The notes under the pieces: model-generated
The model's input: only the letters and a program-made list of their open reading frames with translations
The model's database searches: none
What the model was told of the DNA's origin: nothing
NCBI GenBank assembly: GCA_020638495.1
Contig: JACKIN010000008.1
Span: 1 to 64,000, forward strand
Length of the DNA: 64,000 bases
Reading direction: 5' to 3'
Source of the DNA: Geminicoccaceae bacterium
GTDB taxonomy: Bacteria; Pseudomonadota; Alphaproteobacteria; Geminicoccales; Geminicoccaceae
Shown: one piece after another, positions 1 through 8,768 of the stretch
Layout of the letters: the number at the start of each line of letters is the position of its first letter
Numbering within the stretch: the stretch's first letter is position 1
Program-made: the position numbers and the translations under genes

Positions 1-1
1 G

Positions 2-358
2 AACGATCCGGCGACCAACATGGCCTTCGGTCAGGCCTATCTCGAGCGCCTGCGCGACACCTGGTTCATCGGCGACAGCGTCATCGACATCGGCATCGCC
101 TACAATGCCGGGCTGAAGCGGGCCGAGGACTGGGCCGAGCGCTACGGCGACATCGACGACCCGCTCCTGCGCCTCGAGAGCATCCCGATTCCCGAGACCC
201 GGGTCTACGTCAAGAAGCTGCTCGGCAATCTCTGGGCCTATCGGGTGCGGCTCGACCAGCCGGCGCCGGAGCTCGAGGCCCTTGCCGCGGGCGGCTGGCC
301 CCAATATGTCGGGCTGGAGTCGAGCGGTACGGAGCGCACACATGCCCGGGCGAATTGA
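2..358 (+). CDS. Lytic murein transglycosylase, C-terminal fragment
   Basis: The gene begins upstream of the window; the frame is open from base 2. The first residues (NDPATNMAFGQAYLERL) match the conserved stretch after the catalytic domain of Slt-type soluble lytic transglycosylases. The tail IPIPETRVYVKKLLGNLWAYR is typical of their C-terminal lobe. These periplasmic enzymes cleave the MurNAc-GlcNAc bond of peptidoglycan to give 1,6-anhydro ends. The catalytic Glu would be upstream and is not visible. The stop overlaps the start of moaB by 17 bases, so the two are probably cotranscribed. Confidence 0.85.
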   Translation, partial: NDPATNMAFGQAYLERLRDTWFIGDSVIDIGIAYNAGLKRAEDWAERYGDIDDPLLRLESIPIPETRVYVKKLLGNLWAYRVRLDQPAPELEALAAGGWPQYVGLESSGTERTHARAN

Positions 359-884
359 CGAGAGCCTGACGTTCCGGCCCTTGGGGGTCGCCGTGCTGAC
401 GGTCTCGGACACGCGCGGGCTCGATGACGACAAGTCCGGCGCGGTCCTGGTCGAGCGGCTGGTCGGCGCCGGGCACAGCGTCATCGACCGACGCATCCTG
501 CGCGACGACCAGGCCCTGATCGAGGCGCAGTTCCGCGCCTGGATCGCCGATCCGGGCGTCGAGGTGGTGATCAGCACCGGCGGCACCGGAGTGACCGGTC
601 GCGATGTCACGCCCGAGGCGCTGCATGCGGTGATCGAGAAGCACGTGCCCGGCTTCGGCGAGCTCTTCCGCGCCCAGTCCTACGAGAAGATCGGCACGTC
701 CAGCGTGCAGTCCAGGGCCGATGCCGGGGTGGCGAACGGCACCTATCTCTTCGTCGTGCCGGGCTCGCCCGGCGCCTGCCGGGACGCCTGGGACGGCATC
801 CTGGCGCACCAGCTCGACATCCGCCACAAGCCCTGCAACTTCGCCGAGCTCCTGCCGCGGCTCAAGGAGCACGAGGCCGGCTGA
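342..884 (+). CDS. moaB: Molybdenum cofactor biosynthesis protein B
   Basis: A 180-residue MoaB/MogA-type protein with one MoCF-binding domain. The signature STGGTGVTGRD (residues 78-88) followed by TPEA is the molybdopterin-binding loop, and VVPGSPGACRDAWDGIL lies near the C-terminus as in MoaB. The family adenylates molybdopterin or is a paralogue of the enzyme that does. I chose ATG 342 because residues before it are out of family and because MPGRIDESLTFRPL aligns with typical MoaB starts. It overlaps the upstream transglycosylase gene by 17 bases. No other molybdenum cofactor genes are in the window. Confidence 0.92.
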   Translation: MPGRIDESLTFRPLGVAVLTVSDTRGLDDDKSGAVLVERLVGAGHSVIDRRILRDDQALIEAQFRAWIADPGVEVVISTGGTGVTGRDVTPEALHAVIEKHVPGFGELFRAQSYEKIGTSSVQSRADAGVANGTYLFVVPGSPGACRDAWDGILAHQLDIRHKPCNFAELLPRLKEHEAG

Positions 885-906
885 GCCGGCCTCGCTCCTC
901 GTTCGC

Positions 907-1635
907 TCAGTAGGACGGTGGGGCTGGTGTGGCCGCGGACGCGCTGTCCTCTTCCAGATGGAGCCACTTCGAGGCGAGACCGGCGAGCGCCGCGCCGATG
1001 ATCGGGGCTACCCAGAAGAGCCAGAGCTGACCGAGATAGCCGCCTTCGGCGAACAGCGCCTGGCTGGTGCTGCGCGCCGGGTTGACCGAGGTGTTGGTGA
1101 CCGGGATGCTGATCAGGTGGATCAGCGTCAGGCCGAGGCCGATGGCGATGGGGGCGAAGCCGGCGGGCGCGCGCTTGCTGCTGGCGCCGAGGATGATCAT
1201 CAGGAAGAAGAAGGTCATGACGATCTCGGTGAGGAACCCCGACGCCATCGAGTAGCCGCCCGGTGACAGCTCGCCGTAGCCATTGGCCGCGAAGCCGCCG
1301 ACACCGGCGAAGTCGGCCTTGCCGGAGACGATGAGGTAGAGGACGATGGCCGCGGCGATGCCGCCCGCCACCTGCGCGATGACGTAGGGGGCGAGCTTGC
1401 CGAGCTCGAACCTGCCGGCGACGGCGAGCCCGACGGAGACAGCGGGATTGAAATGGCCGCCCGAGATGTGGCCGACCGCATAGGCCATGGTGAGCACGGT
1501 GAGGCCGAAGGCGAAGGCCACTCCGAGAAAGCCGATGCCGAGATCGGGAAAGGCGGCGGCGAGCACGGCGGAGCCGCAGCCGCCGAGGACGAGCCAGAAC
1601 GTGCCGAGGAACTCGGCGCCGAGGGCCTTCTGCAT
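907..1635 (-). CDS. aqpZ: Aquaporin Z-type water channel
   Basis: A 242-residue MIP-family channel, the usual size for AqpZ. It has six predicted membrane segments, two half-helix NPA motifs at about residues 63-65 (GGHFNPAVS) and 185-187 (SVNPARS), and an Arg after the second NPA as in the aromatic/arginine selectivity filter. It should conduct water across the inner membrane. The start MQKALGAEFLGT (ATG at 1635) fits the family; the frame stays open upstream but that part is Arg-rich and unlike AqpZ. It converges on moaB and is divergent from the phosphoesterase at 1761. Confidence 0.93.
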   Translation of the reverse strand: MQKALGAEFLGTFWLVLGGCGSAVLAAAFPDLGIGFLGVAFAFGLTVLTMAYAVGHISGGHFNPAVSVGLAVAGRFELGKLAPYVIAQVAGGIAAAIVLYLIVSGKADFAGVGGFAANGYGELSPGGYSMASGFLTEIVMTFFFLMIILGASSKRAPAGFAPIAIGLGLTLIHLISIPVTNTSVNPARSTSQALFAEGGYLGQLWLFWVAPIIGAALAGLASKWLHLEEDSASAATPAPPSY

Positions 1636-1760
1636 ACGGGAAGCTCCTGATCGGTCGGACCGGCGGCGGCGCGTGAGGCGGCCGGCGGCAAGTTGCGGGG
1701 ACGTGCGGGGAATAGGCAATGGCAACCCTCCCGGCAAGCCCACATCGGGTAGTGAAAGCC

Positions 1761-2291
1761 ATGGGTCTTTTCTTCACGGCAGATCACCATTTCGGCCATG
1801 GCGGTGCGCGCGGCCTCTTCCGCCGGCCGTTCGAATCCACCGCCGCCATGGACGAGGCGATGATCGCCCGCTGGAACGAAGTGGTCGGCCAGGGCGACAC
1901 CGTCTGGCACCTGGGCGATTTCGCCGTGCGCCAGCCGGCCGCGCGCATGGCCGAAGTCCTCGGGCGGCTCGCCGGCACCAAGCACCTCGTCGCCGGCAAC
2001 AACGACCCGGCGGCGACCCGCTCGCTCGCCGGCTGGGCCTCTGTGCACGACCTGATCGAGATCGAGGCCCTGGGTCGCCGGCTCGTCCTCTGCCACTACC
2101 CGCTCCGAAGCTGGAACCTCATGGGCAAGGGTGCCTTGCAACTGCACGGGCACAGCCACGGGCGGTTGAAGCCCATGGCCCGGCAGGTCGATGTCGGCGT
2201 GGATTGCCAGGACTTCGCGCCGGTGCCGCTGGCCCGCCTGCTCGCGCCTCGAAAACGCCAGCTCAGAACCGATAGACCAGCGACAGCGTGA
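1761..2291 (+). CDS. Calcineurin-like metallophosphoesterase
   Basis: A 176-residue metallophosphoesterase. The metal-binding motifs appear in order: ADHHFGH (residues 7-13), WHLGDFAV, GNND, LCHYPLRSW and HGHSHG. These match the small bacterial phosphoesterases annotated as YfcE-related or hydrolase of unknown substrate. The ATG at 1761 starts directly at the first motif; an upstream start at 1719 would add 14 residues. The 3' end overlaps the convergent fadL-like gene by 29 bases. The substrate cannot be told from sequence. Confidence 0.85.
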   Translation: MGLFFTADHHFGHGGARGLFRRPFESTAAMDEAMIARWNEVVGQGDTVWHLGDFAVRQPAARMAEVLGRLAGTKHLVAGNNDPAATRSLAGWASVHDLIEIEALGRRLVLCHYPLRSWNLMGKGALQLHGHSHGRLKPMARQVDVGVDCQDFAPVPLARLLAPRKRQLRTDRPATA

Positions 2292-3603
2292 CGATGTCGA
2301 TGTGGTTCTCGTAGCTGGCTTCGAGATTGCCACGCGCGGCGTTGCCGGGGTCGGTGCCGCTCTGGTCCACGTCGGCATCCTCGAAGAAGATGTGGGTGTA
2401 GCCGAGATCGAGCGAGAGGTTGTCCCGGATCTGCCAGCCGAGGCCGGTGGCGAGCCAGTAGCGGTCGGAATCCGGGACGCGCGGCGAGCGGTAGCGGTTG
2501 CGGACCGGCGACTGGTCCCAGGCGACGCCGACGCGCAGCTTCAGGCTCCTGGTCGCGTCCCATGAGCCGCCGAGCGCGAAGAACCAGGAATCGTTCCACT
2601 GGTACTCGGACACGTTGTCCGGCTGGCTCGGGTTGTCGAACTTGATGATCAGCTCGTCGAGCGTGCTCCAGCCGGTCCACTGCGCCTCGGCCATCACCGC
2701 GAAATCCTCGCCGATCGCCTGGTGCACCCCGATGCCGGCCATCGGCGGGAACTCGAACTTGGTCTCGGCCGCGGTATTGGCGAAGGCACCCGTGGCACCC
2801 TTCAGCGTGGCGCCGATGCCGGCATCGTCGAGCCTGAAGCGGGCGTTGCCGTCGAAGGTCGTGTCGATCTTCGAGCGGTAGGAGAGGCCGATCCGCGTCC
2901 CCTTCACCGGCTCGGCATGCACGCCGAGATTGTAGCCGTAGGCCCAGCCGTCGCCCTTGACCCGCGCCTGGCCGTCCTGCTGGGTCGGCACCGAGCCCGG
3001 GATGAGGTTGGCGGCGCCGATGGAGCCGAAATCGATGGCGTTGGTGAGCTCCGCCTCGGCGTACTGGAGCTGCGCCCCGGCGGCGAGGGTGAGCCAGTCG
3101 GTGGCCTTGACGGCGACGACCGGGTTGAAGTTGACGGTCTCGAAGGTGGACTTGATCGCGTGATAGCGGCCGACCCAGCCGTCGCTGTATTCGGTGCCGA
3201 GGCCGAACGGCACGTTCACGCCGATGCCGAGCCGGATCTGCTCGTGCGGTGAGGCCATGGCGTAGAAGGCGGGGACCACGGCGTCGTGGGCCGCGTCGCC
3301 GTCCCTGTTGCTGCCGGTGATGGGCGTGCCACCGGTGGTCGAGGCGGTCGCCTCCTCGAGATTCAGCTTGGTGAGGATGCCGCTGACCGCGAGCTGCGCC
3401 TGGTTGCCGTCGAACCGGCCGAGCACGGCCGGGTTGAAGAACATGTAGCTGAGGTCCTCCCCACCGGCGGTGGCGCCGGCGAAGGCATTGCCGAGGGCGG
3501 TCGCCGATTGCTCCTTGATGGCGAAGCCGGCGCCAAGGGCCGACTCCGCGGTCAGGATGGCCGCCAACGCGACCATTGCCGAAGCACCGTGCGCCACGCG
3601 CAT
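2263..3603 (-). CDS. FadL/TodX-family outer membrane transporter
   Basis: A 446-residue outer-membrane beta-barrel. It begins with a signal peptide (cleavage probably after ALG, before AGFAIKEQSATALGNAFAG). The mature N-terminus with GNAFAGATA and MFFNPA is the hallmark of the FadL hatch region, and the protein ends in a C-terminal aromatic (LVYRF), the usual barrel-assembly signal. FadL proteins import long-chain fatty acids or hydrophobic compounds. ATG 3603 is preferred because a G-rich ribosome-binding stretch precedes it and the signal peptide then starts normally. It overlaps the convergent phosphoesterase gene by 29 bases. Confidence 0.9.
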   Translation of the reverse strand: MRVAHGASAMVALAAILTAESALGAGFAIKEQSATALGNAFAGATAGGEDLSYMFFNPAVLGRFDGNQAQLAVSGILTKLNLEEATASTTGGTPITGSNRDGDAAHDAVVPAFYAMASPHEQIRLGIGVNVPFGLGTEYSDGWVGRYHAIKSTFETVNFNPVVAVKATDWLTLAAGAQLQYAEAELTNAIDFGSIGAANLIPGSVPTQQDGQARVKGDGWAYGYNLGVHAEPVKGTRIGLSYRSKIDTTFDGNARFRLDDAGIGATLKGATGAFANTAAETKFEFPPMAGIGVHQAIGEDFAVMAEAQWTGWSTLDELIIKFDNPSQPDNVSEYQWNDSWFFALGGSWDATRSLKLRVGVAWDQSPVRNRYRSPRVPDSDRYWLATGLGWQIRDNLSLDLGYTHIFFEDADVDQSGTDPGNAARGNLEASYENHIDIVTLSLVYRF

Positions 3604-3743
3604 CCCGCCCGCCCCCCGAGCTGTCTTCTCTTGGCTGAGCCCGGAAAGAAGCAACCAGAAGGCAAACAGACGGACAAGTGACTACCGCGCCGGTTCAGCG
3701 CTCGACGCAACTTGGCCGCGAACTGTGGCGTTGCGGCGACGCT

Positions 3744-4868
3744 TCAATGATCGTCCTGCAGGACCGCGTCGAGAGTGGCCGGGTCGACCCTGGCGGTGAG
3801 GAACGCCTCGCCGACTTGGCGCCAGAGGACGAAGCGCACCGTCCCGGCCTCGGCCTTCTTGTCGCGCCCCATGGCAGCGAGGAGCGCATCGACGGCGAAG
3901 CCTTCGTTCCGGATCCGGCGCGGCGAGGTGGCGATGCCGAGCGCTTCCAGATGCGCCTCGAGCCGCTCGGCGGCCTCGGCGGGGGCATGGCCGAGCCGGG
4001 TCGAGAGGCGGGCCGCCTTGACCATGCCGATGGCCACGGCCTCGCCGTGCAGGAGGCCGCCGCCATAGCCCGCCACCGCCTCGTAGGCATGGCCGAACGT
4101 ATGGCCGAAGTTCAGGAGCGCCCGCTCGCCCGACGTCTCGCGCTCGTCCCTGGCGACCACGGCGGCCTTGATCTCGACCGAGCGGCGGATGGCCTCGACC
4201 CTGAGCGCCTGGTCGCCGGCCAGCATCGCCGCCGCGTGGCGCTCGAGCCAGGCGAAATAGGCGGCATCGGCGATGGCCCCGTGCTTGATGATCTCGGCAT
4301 AGCCCGCCCGCAGCTCGCGCTCCGGCAGGTCGTTCAGGGTGTCGACATCGATCAGCACGGCCAAGGGCTGGTGGAAGGCGCCGACCAGGTTCTTGCCCTG
4401 CGGCGTGTTGATGCCGGTCTTGCCGCCGACGCTGCTGTCGACCTGGGCGAGCAGGCTGGTCGGCACCTGGACGAAGGGCAGGCCGCGCAGCGTGATCGCG
4501 GCGGCGAAGCCGGCGAGGTCGCCGATCACGCCGCCGCCGAGGGCGACGAGCGCCGTCTTGCGGTCCACGCCACCGACGAGGATCCGCTCGACCAGCCACG
4601 AAAGGCGCTCGAAGCTCTTGCTGCCCTCGCCGGGGGGCACGACGATCCGCTGCACCGCGATGCCGGCCGTTCGCAGCGAGCCCTCGAGCCGGTCGGCATG
4701 AGCGGTGGCGGCGACATGGCTGTCGGTGACGAGCACGGCCCGGGGCGCGGGCAGGAGCGGGCCGAGGATCTCGCCCGCCCGGTCGAGGAGGCCGCCGCCG
4801 ATATGGATCGGGTAGGCGCGGTCGCCCAGCGCCACCTCGAGACCCTCGGGCAGGCGCTCAGGCGACAT
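3744..4868 (-). CDS. aroB: 3-dehydroquinate synthase
   Basis: A 374-residue AroB that converts DAHP to 3-dehydroquinate in the shikimate pathway. Recognisable blocks are VALGGGVIGDLAGFAAA (NAD-binding region), PTSLLAQVDSSVGGKTGIN (active-site loop), the metal-ligand Glu in RAGYAEIIKHG, and LNFGHTFGHAYE with the two metal-binding His. Its ATG lies inside the end of aroK, overlapping it by 11 bases, so translation is probably coupled. The aroK-aroB order is the standard arrangement in proteobacteria. Confidence 0.97.
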   Translation of the reverse strand: MSPERLPEGLEVALGDRAYPIHIGGGLLDRAGEILGPLLPAPRAVLVTDSHVAATAHADRLEGSLRTAGIAVQRIVVPPGEGSKSFERLSWLVERILVGGVDRKTALVALGGGVIGDLAGFAAAITLRGLPFVQVPTSLLAQVDSSVGGKTGINTPQGKNLVGAFHQPLAVLIDVDTLNDLPERELRAGYAEIIKHGAIADAAYFAWLERHAAAMLAGDQALRVEAIRRSVEIKAAVVARDERETSGERALLNFGHTFGHAYEAVAGYGGGLLHGEAVAIGMVKAARLSTRLGHAPAEAAERLEAHLEALGIATSPRRIRNEGFAVDALLAAMGRDKKAEAGTVRFVLWRQVGEAFLTARVDPATLDAVLQDDH

Positions 4869-5454
4869 CGCGGATCAGGCCCTCTCGCTGCAGCAGCTCG
4901 GTCAGCCGGTCCACCACCTCGTCGAGCGGCTGGTCCCCGGTGAGCACGGTGAAATCGGCCTCGGCGTAGATCGGGTAGCGGCGCTCCATCAGCCCGGCCA
5001 GGATGGTGCGTGGCTCGCCCTGCATGAGCAGCGGGCGGACGGCGCGCTTCCTGGTGACCCGGGCGACGAGCGTCTCGAGCTCCGCCTTCAGCCAGATGGA
5101 GATGCCGCGCTCGCCGACGGCGGCGCGCGTCTGCGGGTCGATGAAGGCGCCACCGCCCAGCGCCAGCACGCCCGTGGCCTCGTCGAGCAGGCGGACCACC
5201 ACGCGCCGCTCGAGATCGCGGAAGGCGGTTTCGCCATAGACCTCGAAGATGTCGGGAATGCTCATCCCGGCCGCCTCGACGATCGCCTCGTCGGCATCGG
5301 CGAAGGCGACGCCGAGCGCGGCCGCCAGGCGACGCCCGACGGCGGTCTTGCCGGCACCCATCAGGCCGACCAGCACGATCGGCCGCAGCAGCCGGCCCGG
5401 TGGTGCCGGATCGCTGCCGACGACCCGAAAACGAGGTTGGCTGTCCGTGGACAT
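4858..5454 (-). CDS. aroK: Shikimate kinase
   Basis: A 198-residue shikimate kinase that phosphorylates shikimate at O3. The P-loop GLMGAGKTAVGRR is near residue 30, followed by the shikimate-binding region (ADADEAIVEAAGMSIPDIFEVYGE), the GGGAF loop and a lid-type Arg segment (VTRKRAVRPLL). I chose ATG 5454 (MSTDSQPRFRVVG); a longer open frame upstream to 5730 is Arg/Gly-rich and not family-like. It forms an operon with aroB and is divergent from the small protein gene and xerD. Confidence 0.95.
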   Translation of the reverse strand: MSTDSQPRFRVVGSDPAPPGRLLRPIVLVGLMGAGKTAVGRRLAAALGVAFADADEAIVEAAGMSIPDIFEVYGETAFRDLERRVVVRLLDEATGVLALGGGAFIDPQTRAAVGERGISIWLKAELETLVARVTRKRAVRPLLMQGEPRTILAGLMERRYPIYAEADFTVLTGDQPLDEVVDRLTELLQREGLIRDVA

Positions 5455-5668
5455 GGTCCTGTCGTTGAAACCCGGAGTTGCAAAGGTTATAGAGACTTGC
5501 TCAGGAAGCCAGGCTCTTGAGGTCAGGCCCCACACAGGCAGGCTCCATGTAGCTAGGCCAGGAGATCGTCCGGCGGCAAGAGCGCAATGACGGGGGTGCT
5601 GTCGCCGTCTCGATCGCCCGGTTGCGCTGCCCGCCGGCCAGCCACCACCGAAAGGCACGTGCCCGCTG

Positions 5669-5809
5669 ATGTCGACCGTCCGTCGCTCCCTGCTTCTCAC
5701 CCTGCTCGTCGTCATCCTCGGCTCGGTCATCTTCCTCGCGACCTGGGACCACCCGCCGGAGGTCCGCCAGATCGAGCTGGTCGTGCCGGACGAGCAGCTG
5801 CCGCGCTGA
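5669..5809 (+). CDS. Small single-pass membrane protein upstream of xerD
   Basis: A 46-residue ORF reading MSTVRRSLLLTLLVVILGSV... with one N-terminal hydrophobic helix (about residues 7-25) followed by a short tail ending VVPDEQLPR. Codons are strongly GC-rich at position 3. The stop lies 10 bases before the xerD start, suggesting cotranscription. From memory, alphaproteobacteria often carry a similar small protein with a conserved charged tail between aroK and xerD. Its function is unknown. It could be chance, but the position, helix and codon use favour a real gene. Confidence 0.6.
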   Translation: MSTVRRSLLLTLLVVILGSVIFLATWDHPPEVRQIELVVPDEQLPR

Positions 5810-5819
5810 GAGCCGGTCG

Positions 5820-6794
5820 GTGCTCGAGCCGTTCCTCGAGATGCTCGCGGTCGAGCGTGGCGCCAGCCGGCACACGCTCACCGCCTACCGGCGCGATCTC
5901 GATGACGCTGCGGCCTTCCTGCGTCGCCGGGGCATCGTGCTCGAGCAGGCCACGGCCGAGGATCTGCGGGCCTTCCTCGCCCGGCTCGACGGGCAGGGCC
6001 TGAAGAGCTCGACGATCGCGCGCAAGCTCTCCGCGCTGCGCCAGTATTTCCGCTTCCTCTATCTCGAGCGGGCCCGCCCCGACGAGCCGACCCAGCATCT
6101 CGACCGGCCGAAGCTGGCGCGCAGCCTGCCCCGCTATCTGAGCATCGCCGAGGTGACAGCACTGCTCGATACGGCGGCAAAGCGCCCGGGCGACGAGGGC
6201 GTGCGGCTCACGGCCCTGCTCGAGCTGCTCTATGCCACCGGGCTCAGGGTCAGCGAGCTCGTCGGCCTGCCGCTCGCGGCCCTGGCCCACGACCGGCAGA
6301 GCCTTCGGGTGCGCGGCAAGGGCGACAAGGAGCGGATGGTGCCGATCGGCGGTGCCGCCCGCCGGGCGCTCGAGCGCTGGCTGGCGCTGCGGCGGGGTCA
6401 GGACCTGGCAGCCAGCCAGCGGCAGTGGCTCTTTCCGTCGCGCAGCCGGCAGGGCCACATGACGCGCCAGCGTCTGGCGCAGCTCCTGGCCGAGGTCGCC
6501 GTCGAGGCCGGCATCGACCCCGGCCGGCTCTCGCCGCATGTGCTCCGGCACGCCTTCGCCAGCCACCTGCTCGCCGGCGGCGCCGACCTGCGCACCGTCC
6601 AGGCGATGCTCGGCCATGCCGACATCGCGACCACCGAAATCTACACCCATCTGCAGCCCGAGCGGCTGCAGCAGGTGGTGGCGACCCATCATCCCCTTGC
6701 CGTGAGCGGGCGAAACGTCCAAACCGGCGCCCTGCAGGGCAGCGGCGGTGCTGCCGCCGCGCCATCGAAACGCCGACGAGGGGGACCACCATGA
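5820..6794 (+). CDS. xerD: Site-specific tyrosine recombinase XerD
   Basis: A 324-residue tyrosine recombinase that, with XerC, resolves chromosome dimers at dif. The SAM-like N-terminal domain (residues 1-90) precedes the catalytic domain. Catalytic residues visible are R143 (ATGLRVSEL), K167, H240 and R243 (HVLRHAFASHLL), H266 (LGHADIATTEIYTH) and the nucleophile Y275. The start is GTG 5820. The C-terminal tail beyond about residue 290 is Gly/Ala-rich and longer than usual. Its stop overlaps the malyl-CoA lyase start by four bases (ATGA). Confidence 0.93.
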   Translation: MLEPFLEMLAVERGASRHTLTAYRRDLDDAAAFLRRRGIVLEQATAEDLRAFLARLDGQGLKSSTIARKLSALRQYFRFLYLERARPDEPTQHLDRPKLARSLPRYLSIAEVTALLDTAAKRPGDEGVRLTALLELLYATGLRVSELVGLPLAALAHDRQSLRVRGKGDKERMVPIGGAARRALERWLALRRGQDLAASQRQWLFPSRSRQGHMTRQRLAQLLAEVAVEAGIDPGRLSPHVLRHAFASHLLAGGADLRTVQAMLGHADIATTEIYTHLQPERLQQVVATHHPLAVSGRNVQTGALQGSGGAAAAPSKRRRGGPP

Positions 6795-7774
6795 GCTTCA
6801 CGATCATCGACCAGGCCAAGCCGCGACTGAACCGGTCAGAGCTGGCCGTGCCGGGATCCAGCCCGCAGCTCTTCGAGAAGGCGGCGCAGAGCGCCGTCGA
6901 CGTGATCTTCCTCGACCTCGAGGACGCGGTGGCGCCCGACCAGAAGGAGCAGGCGAGGAAGAACGTCATCCAGGCGCTGAACGACATCGACTGGGGGACG
7001 AAGACGGTCTCGGTCCGGATCAACGGCCTCGACACCCACTACATGTACAAGGACGTGGTCGACGTCATCGAGCAGGGCGGCGAGCGGCTCGACCTCTTCA
7101 TGATCCCGAAGGTCGGCACCGCCGCCGACGTCTACGCGGTCGACATGCTGACCAGCCAGGTCGAGGCGGCGGTCGGGCGCAGGAAGCGGCTCGGCTTCGA
7201 GCTGATCATCGAGACGGCGCTCGGCATGGCCAATGTCGACGCCATCGCCGCGGCCAGCAAGCGCAACGAATCGCTGCATTTCGGCGTGGCCGACTATGCC
7301 GCCTCGACCCGGGCCCGGACGACGATGATCGGCGGCCCGAACCCGGGCTACGGCGTGCTGACCGGCGGTGCGGACGACACCGACCGAGAGTATCACTGGG
7401 GCGACATGTGGCACTACGCGGTCGCCCGCATGGTGGTCGCCGCGCGCGCCTGGGGGCTGCGGCCGATCGACGGGCCGTTCGGCGACTTCTCGGATGCCGA
7501 GGGCTACAAGGCCCAAGCCAGCCGGGCGGCGGTCCTGGGCTGCGAGGGCAAGTGGGCGATCCACCCCAAGCAGATCGACCTCGCCAACGAGATGATGGGC
7601 CCCTCGGCCGCCGACGTGGAGAAGGCCAGGCGCATCCTTGCGGCGATGGAGCAGGCGACGAAGGAGGGCAAGGGTGCCGTCTCGCTCGACGGCCGGCTGA
7701 TCGACATCGCCTCGATCAAGCAGGCCGAGACGCTGGTCAAGAAGGCCGAGCAGATCGCCGCCGCGGCCGCCTGA
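6791..7774 (+). CDS. mcl1: L-malyl-CoA / beta-methylmalyl-CoA lyase
   Basis: A 327-residue HpcH/HpaI-CitE family enzyme. Family blocks are PGSSPQLFEKAAQSAVDVIFLDLEDAVAPDQK, RINGLDTHYMYKD, the metal-ligand region ELIIETALGMANVD and the C-terminal KWAIHPKQIDLANE. This is the layout of Rhodobacter Mcl1, which cleaves malyl-CoA and beta-methylmalyl-CoA to glyoxylate plus acetyl- or propionyl-CoA in the ethylmalonyl-CoA pathway. ATG 6791 follows a clear GAGGGGG ribosome site and overlaps xerD by four bases. A CitE-like lyase with another substrate is possible, but length and N-terminus fit Mcl1. Confidence 0.85.
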   Translation: MSFTIIDQAKPRLNRSELAVPGSSPQLFEKAAQSAVDVIFLDLEDAVAPDQKEQARKNVIQALNDIDWGTKTVSVRINGLDTHYMYKDVVDVIEQGGERLDLFMIPKVGTAADVYAVDMLTSQVEAAVGRRKRLGFELIIETALGMANVDAIAAASKRNESLHFGVADYAASTRARTTMIGGPNPGYGVLTGGADDTDREYHWGDMWHYAVARMVVAARAWGLRPIDGPFGDFSDAEGYKAQASRAAVLGCEGKWAIHPKQIDLANEMMGPSAADVEKARRILAAMEQATKEGKGAVSLDGRLIDIASIKQAETLVKKAEQIAAAAA

Positions 7775-7808
7775 GCGACGGCCGGCAGCAAGGGGCTCAA
7801 AGCCGACG

Positions 7809-8762
7809 ATGAGCAGTCTTCTCGACTTCGAAAAGCCGATCGCCGAGCTCGAGGGCAAGGTCAAGGAGCTGCGGCACCTCGCCAACGGCAGCGATCTCGA
7901 CCTCGAGGAGGAGATCGCCCGGCTCGAGGGCCGCGCCTCCAAGCTCCTGTCCACCACCTACGGCAAGCTGACGCCATGGCAGAAGACCCAGGTGGCGCGG
8001 CATGCCGACCGGCCGCATTTCTCCGACTACGTGGCGGCCCTGGTCGACGAGTTCACGCCGCTCGCCGGCGATCGCTGCTTCGGTGACGATGCGGCGATCA
8101 TCGGCGGGCTCGGCCGGCTGAAGGGCCGGCCGGTCCTGGTGATCGGCCACGAGAAGGGGCGCGAGACGGAGGACCGGGTGCGCCACAATTTCGGCATGGC
8201 GCGGCCGGAAGGCTATCGCAAGGCGGTCCGGCTGATGCGGCTGGCCGAGCGGTTCGGGCTGCCGGTGGTGACGCTGGTCGACACGCCGGGTGCCCATCCC
8301 GGCATCCGCGCCGAGGAGCGTGGCCAGGCGGAGGCGATCGCCCGCTCGATCGAGACCTGCCTCGGCCTCGAGGTGCCGATCGTCTCGGTGATCGTCGGCG
8401 AGGGCGGTTCGGGCGGGGCCATCGCCCTCGCCACGGCGGATCGCGTCCTGATGCTGGAGCACAGCATCTACTCGGTCATCTCGCCCGAGGGGTGTGCTGC
8501 CATTCTCTGGCGCAATTCCGACCAGGCCGAGGCGGCGGCCGAGGCGCTGAAGCTCACCGCCCAGGATCTCCTCGGCCTCGGACTGGTCGACGAGATCATC
8601 GCCGAGCCGCTCGGCGGCGCCCATCGCGGCCGCGGCACGACGATCGAGACGGTGGGCCACGCCATCAGCCGCCACCTCGCGGCGCTCGACGGCACCCCGC
8701 CGCACGAGATCCGTCGGCGTCGCCGCGAGAAATACCTGCACATGGGCCGCGAGCTGGAATAG
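7809..8762 (+). CDS. accA: Acetyl-CoA carboxylase carboxyltransferase subunit alpha
   Basis: A 317-residue AccA, which with AccD moves the carboxyl group from biotin to acetyl-CoA in fatty acid synthesis. The start MSSLLDFEKPIAELEGKVKELR is typical. Core blocks are GDRCFGDDAAIIGG, GHEKGRETEDR, the oxyanion-hole segment VDTPGAHPGIRAEERGQ and VGEGGSGGAIALA. The C-terminus HEIRRRRREKYLHMGRELE is standard. It lies 34 bases after the malyl-CoA lyase and probably continues the xerD-mcl1 operon. Confidence 0.97.
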   Translation: MSSLLDFEKPIAELEGKVKELRHLANGSDLDLEEEIARLEGRASKLLSTTYGKLTPWQKTQVARHADRPHFSDYVAALVDEFTPLAGDRCFGDDAAIIGGLGRLKGRPVLVIGHEKGRETEDRVRHNFGMARPEGYRKAVRLMRLAERFGLPVVTLVDTPGAHPGIRAEERGQAEAIARSIETCLGLEVPIVSVIVGEGGSGGAIALATADRVLMLEHSIYSVISPEGCAAILWRNSDQAEAAAEALKLTAQDLLGLGLVDEIIAEPLGGAHRGRGTTIETVGHAISRHLAALDGTPPHEIRRRRREKYLHMGRELE

Positions 8763-8768
8763 CCGACC

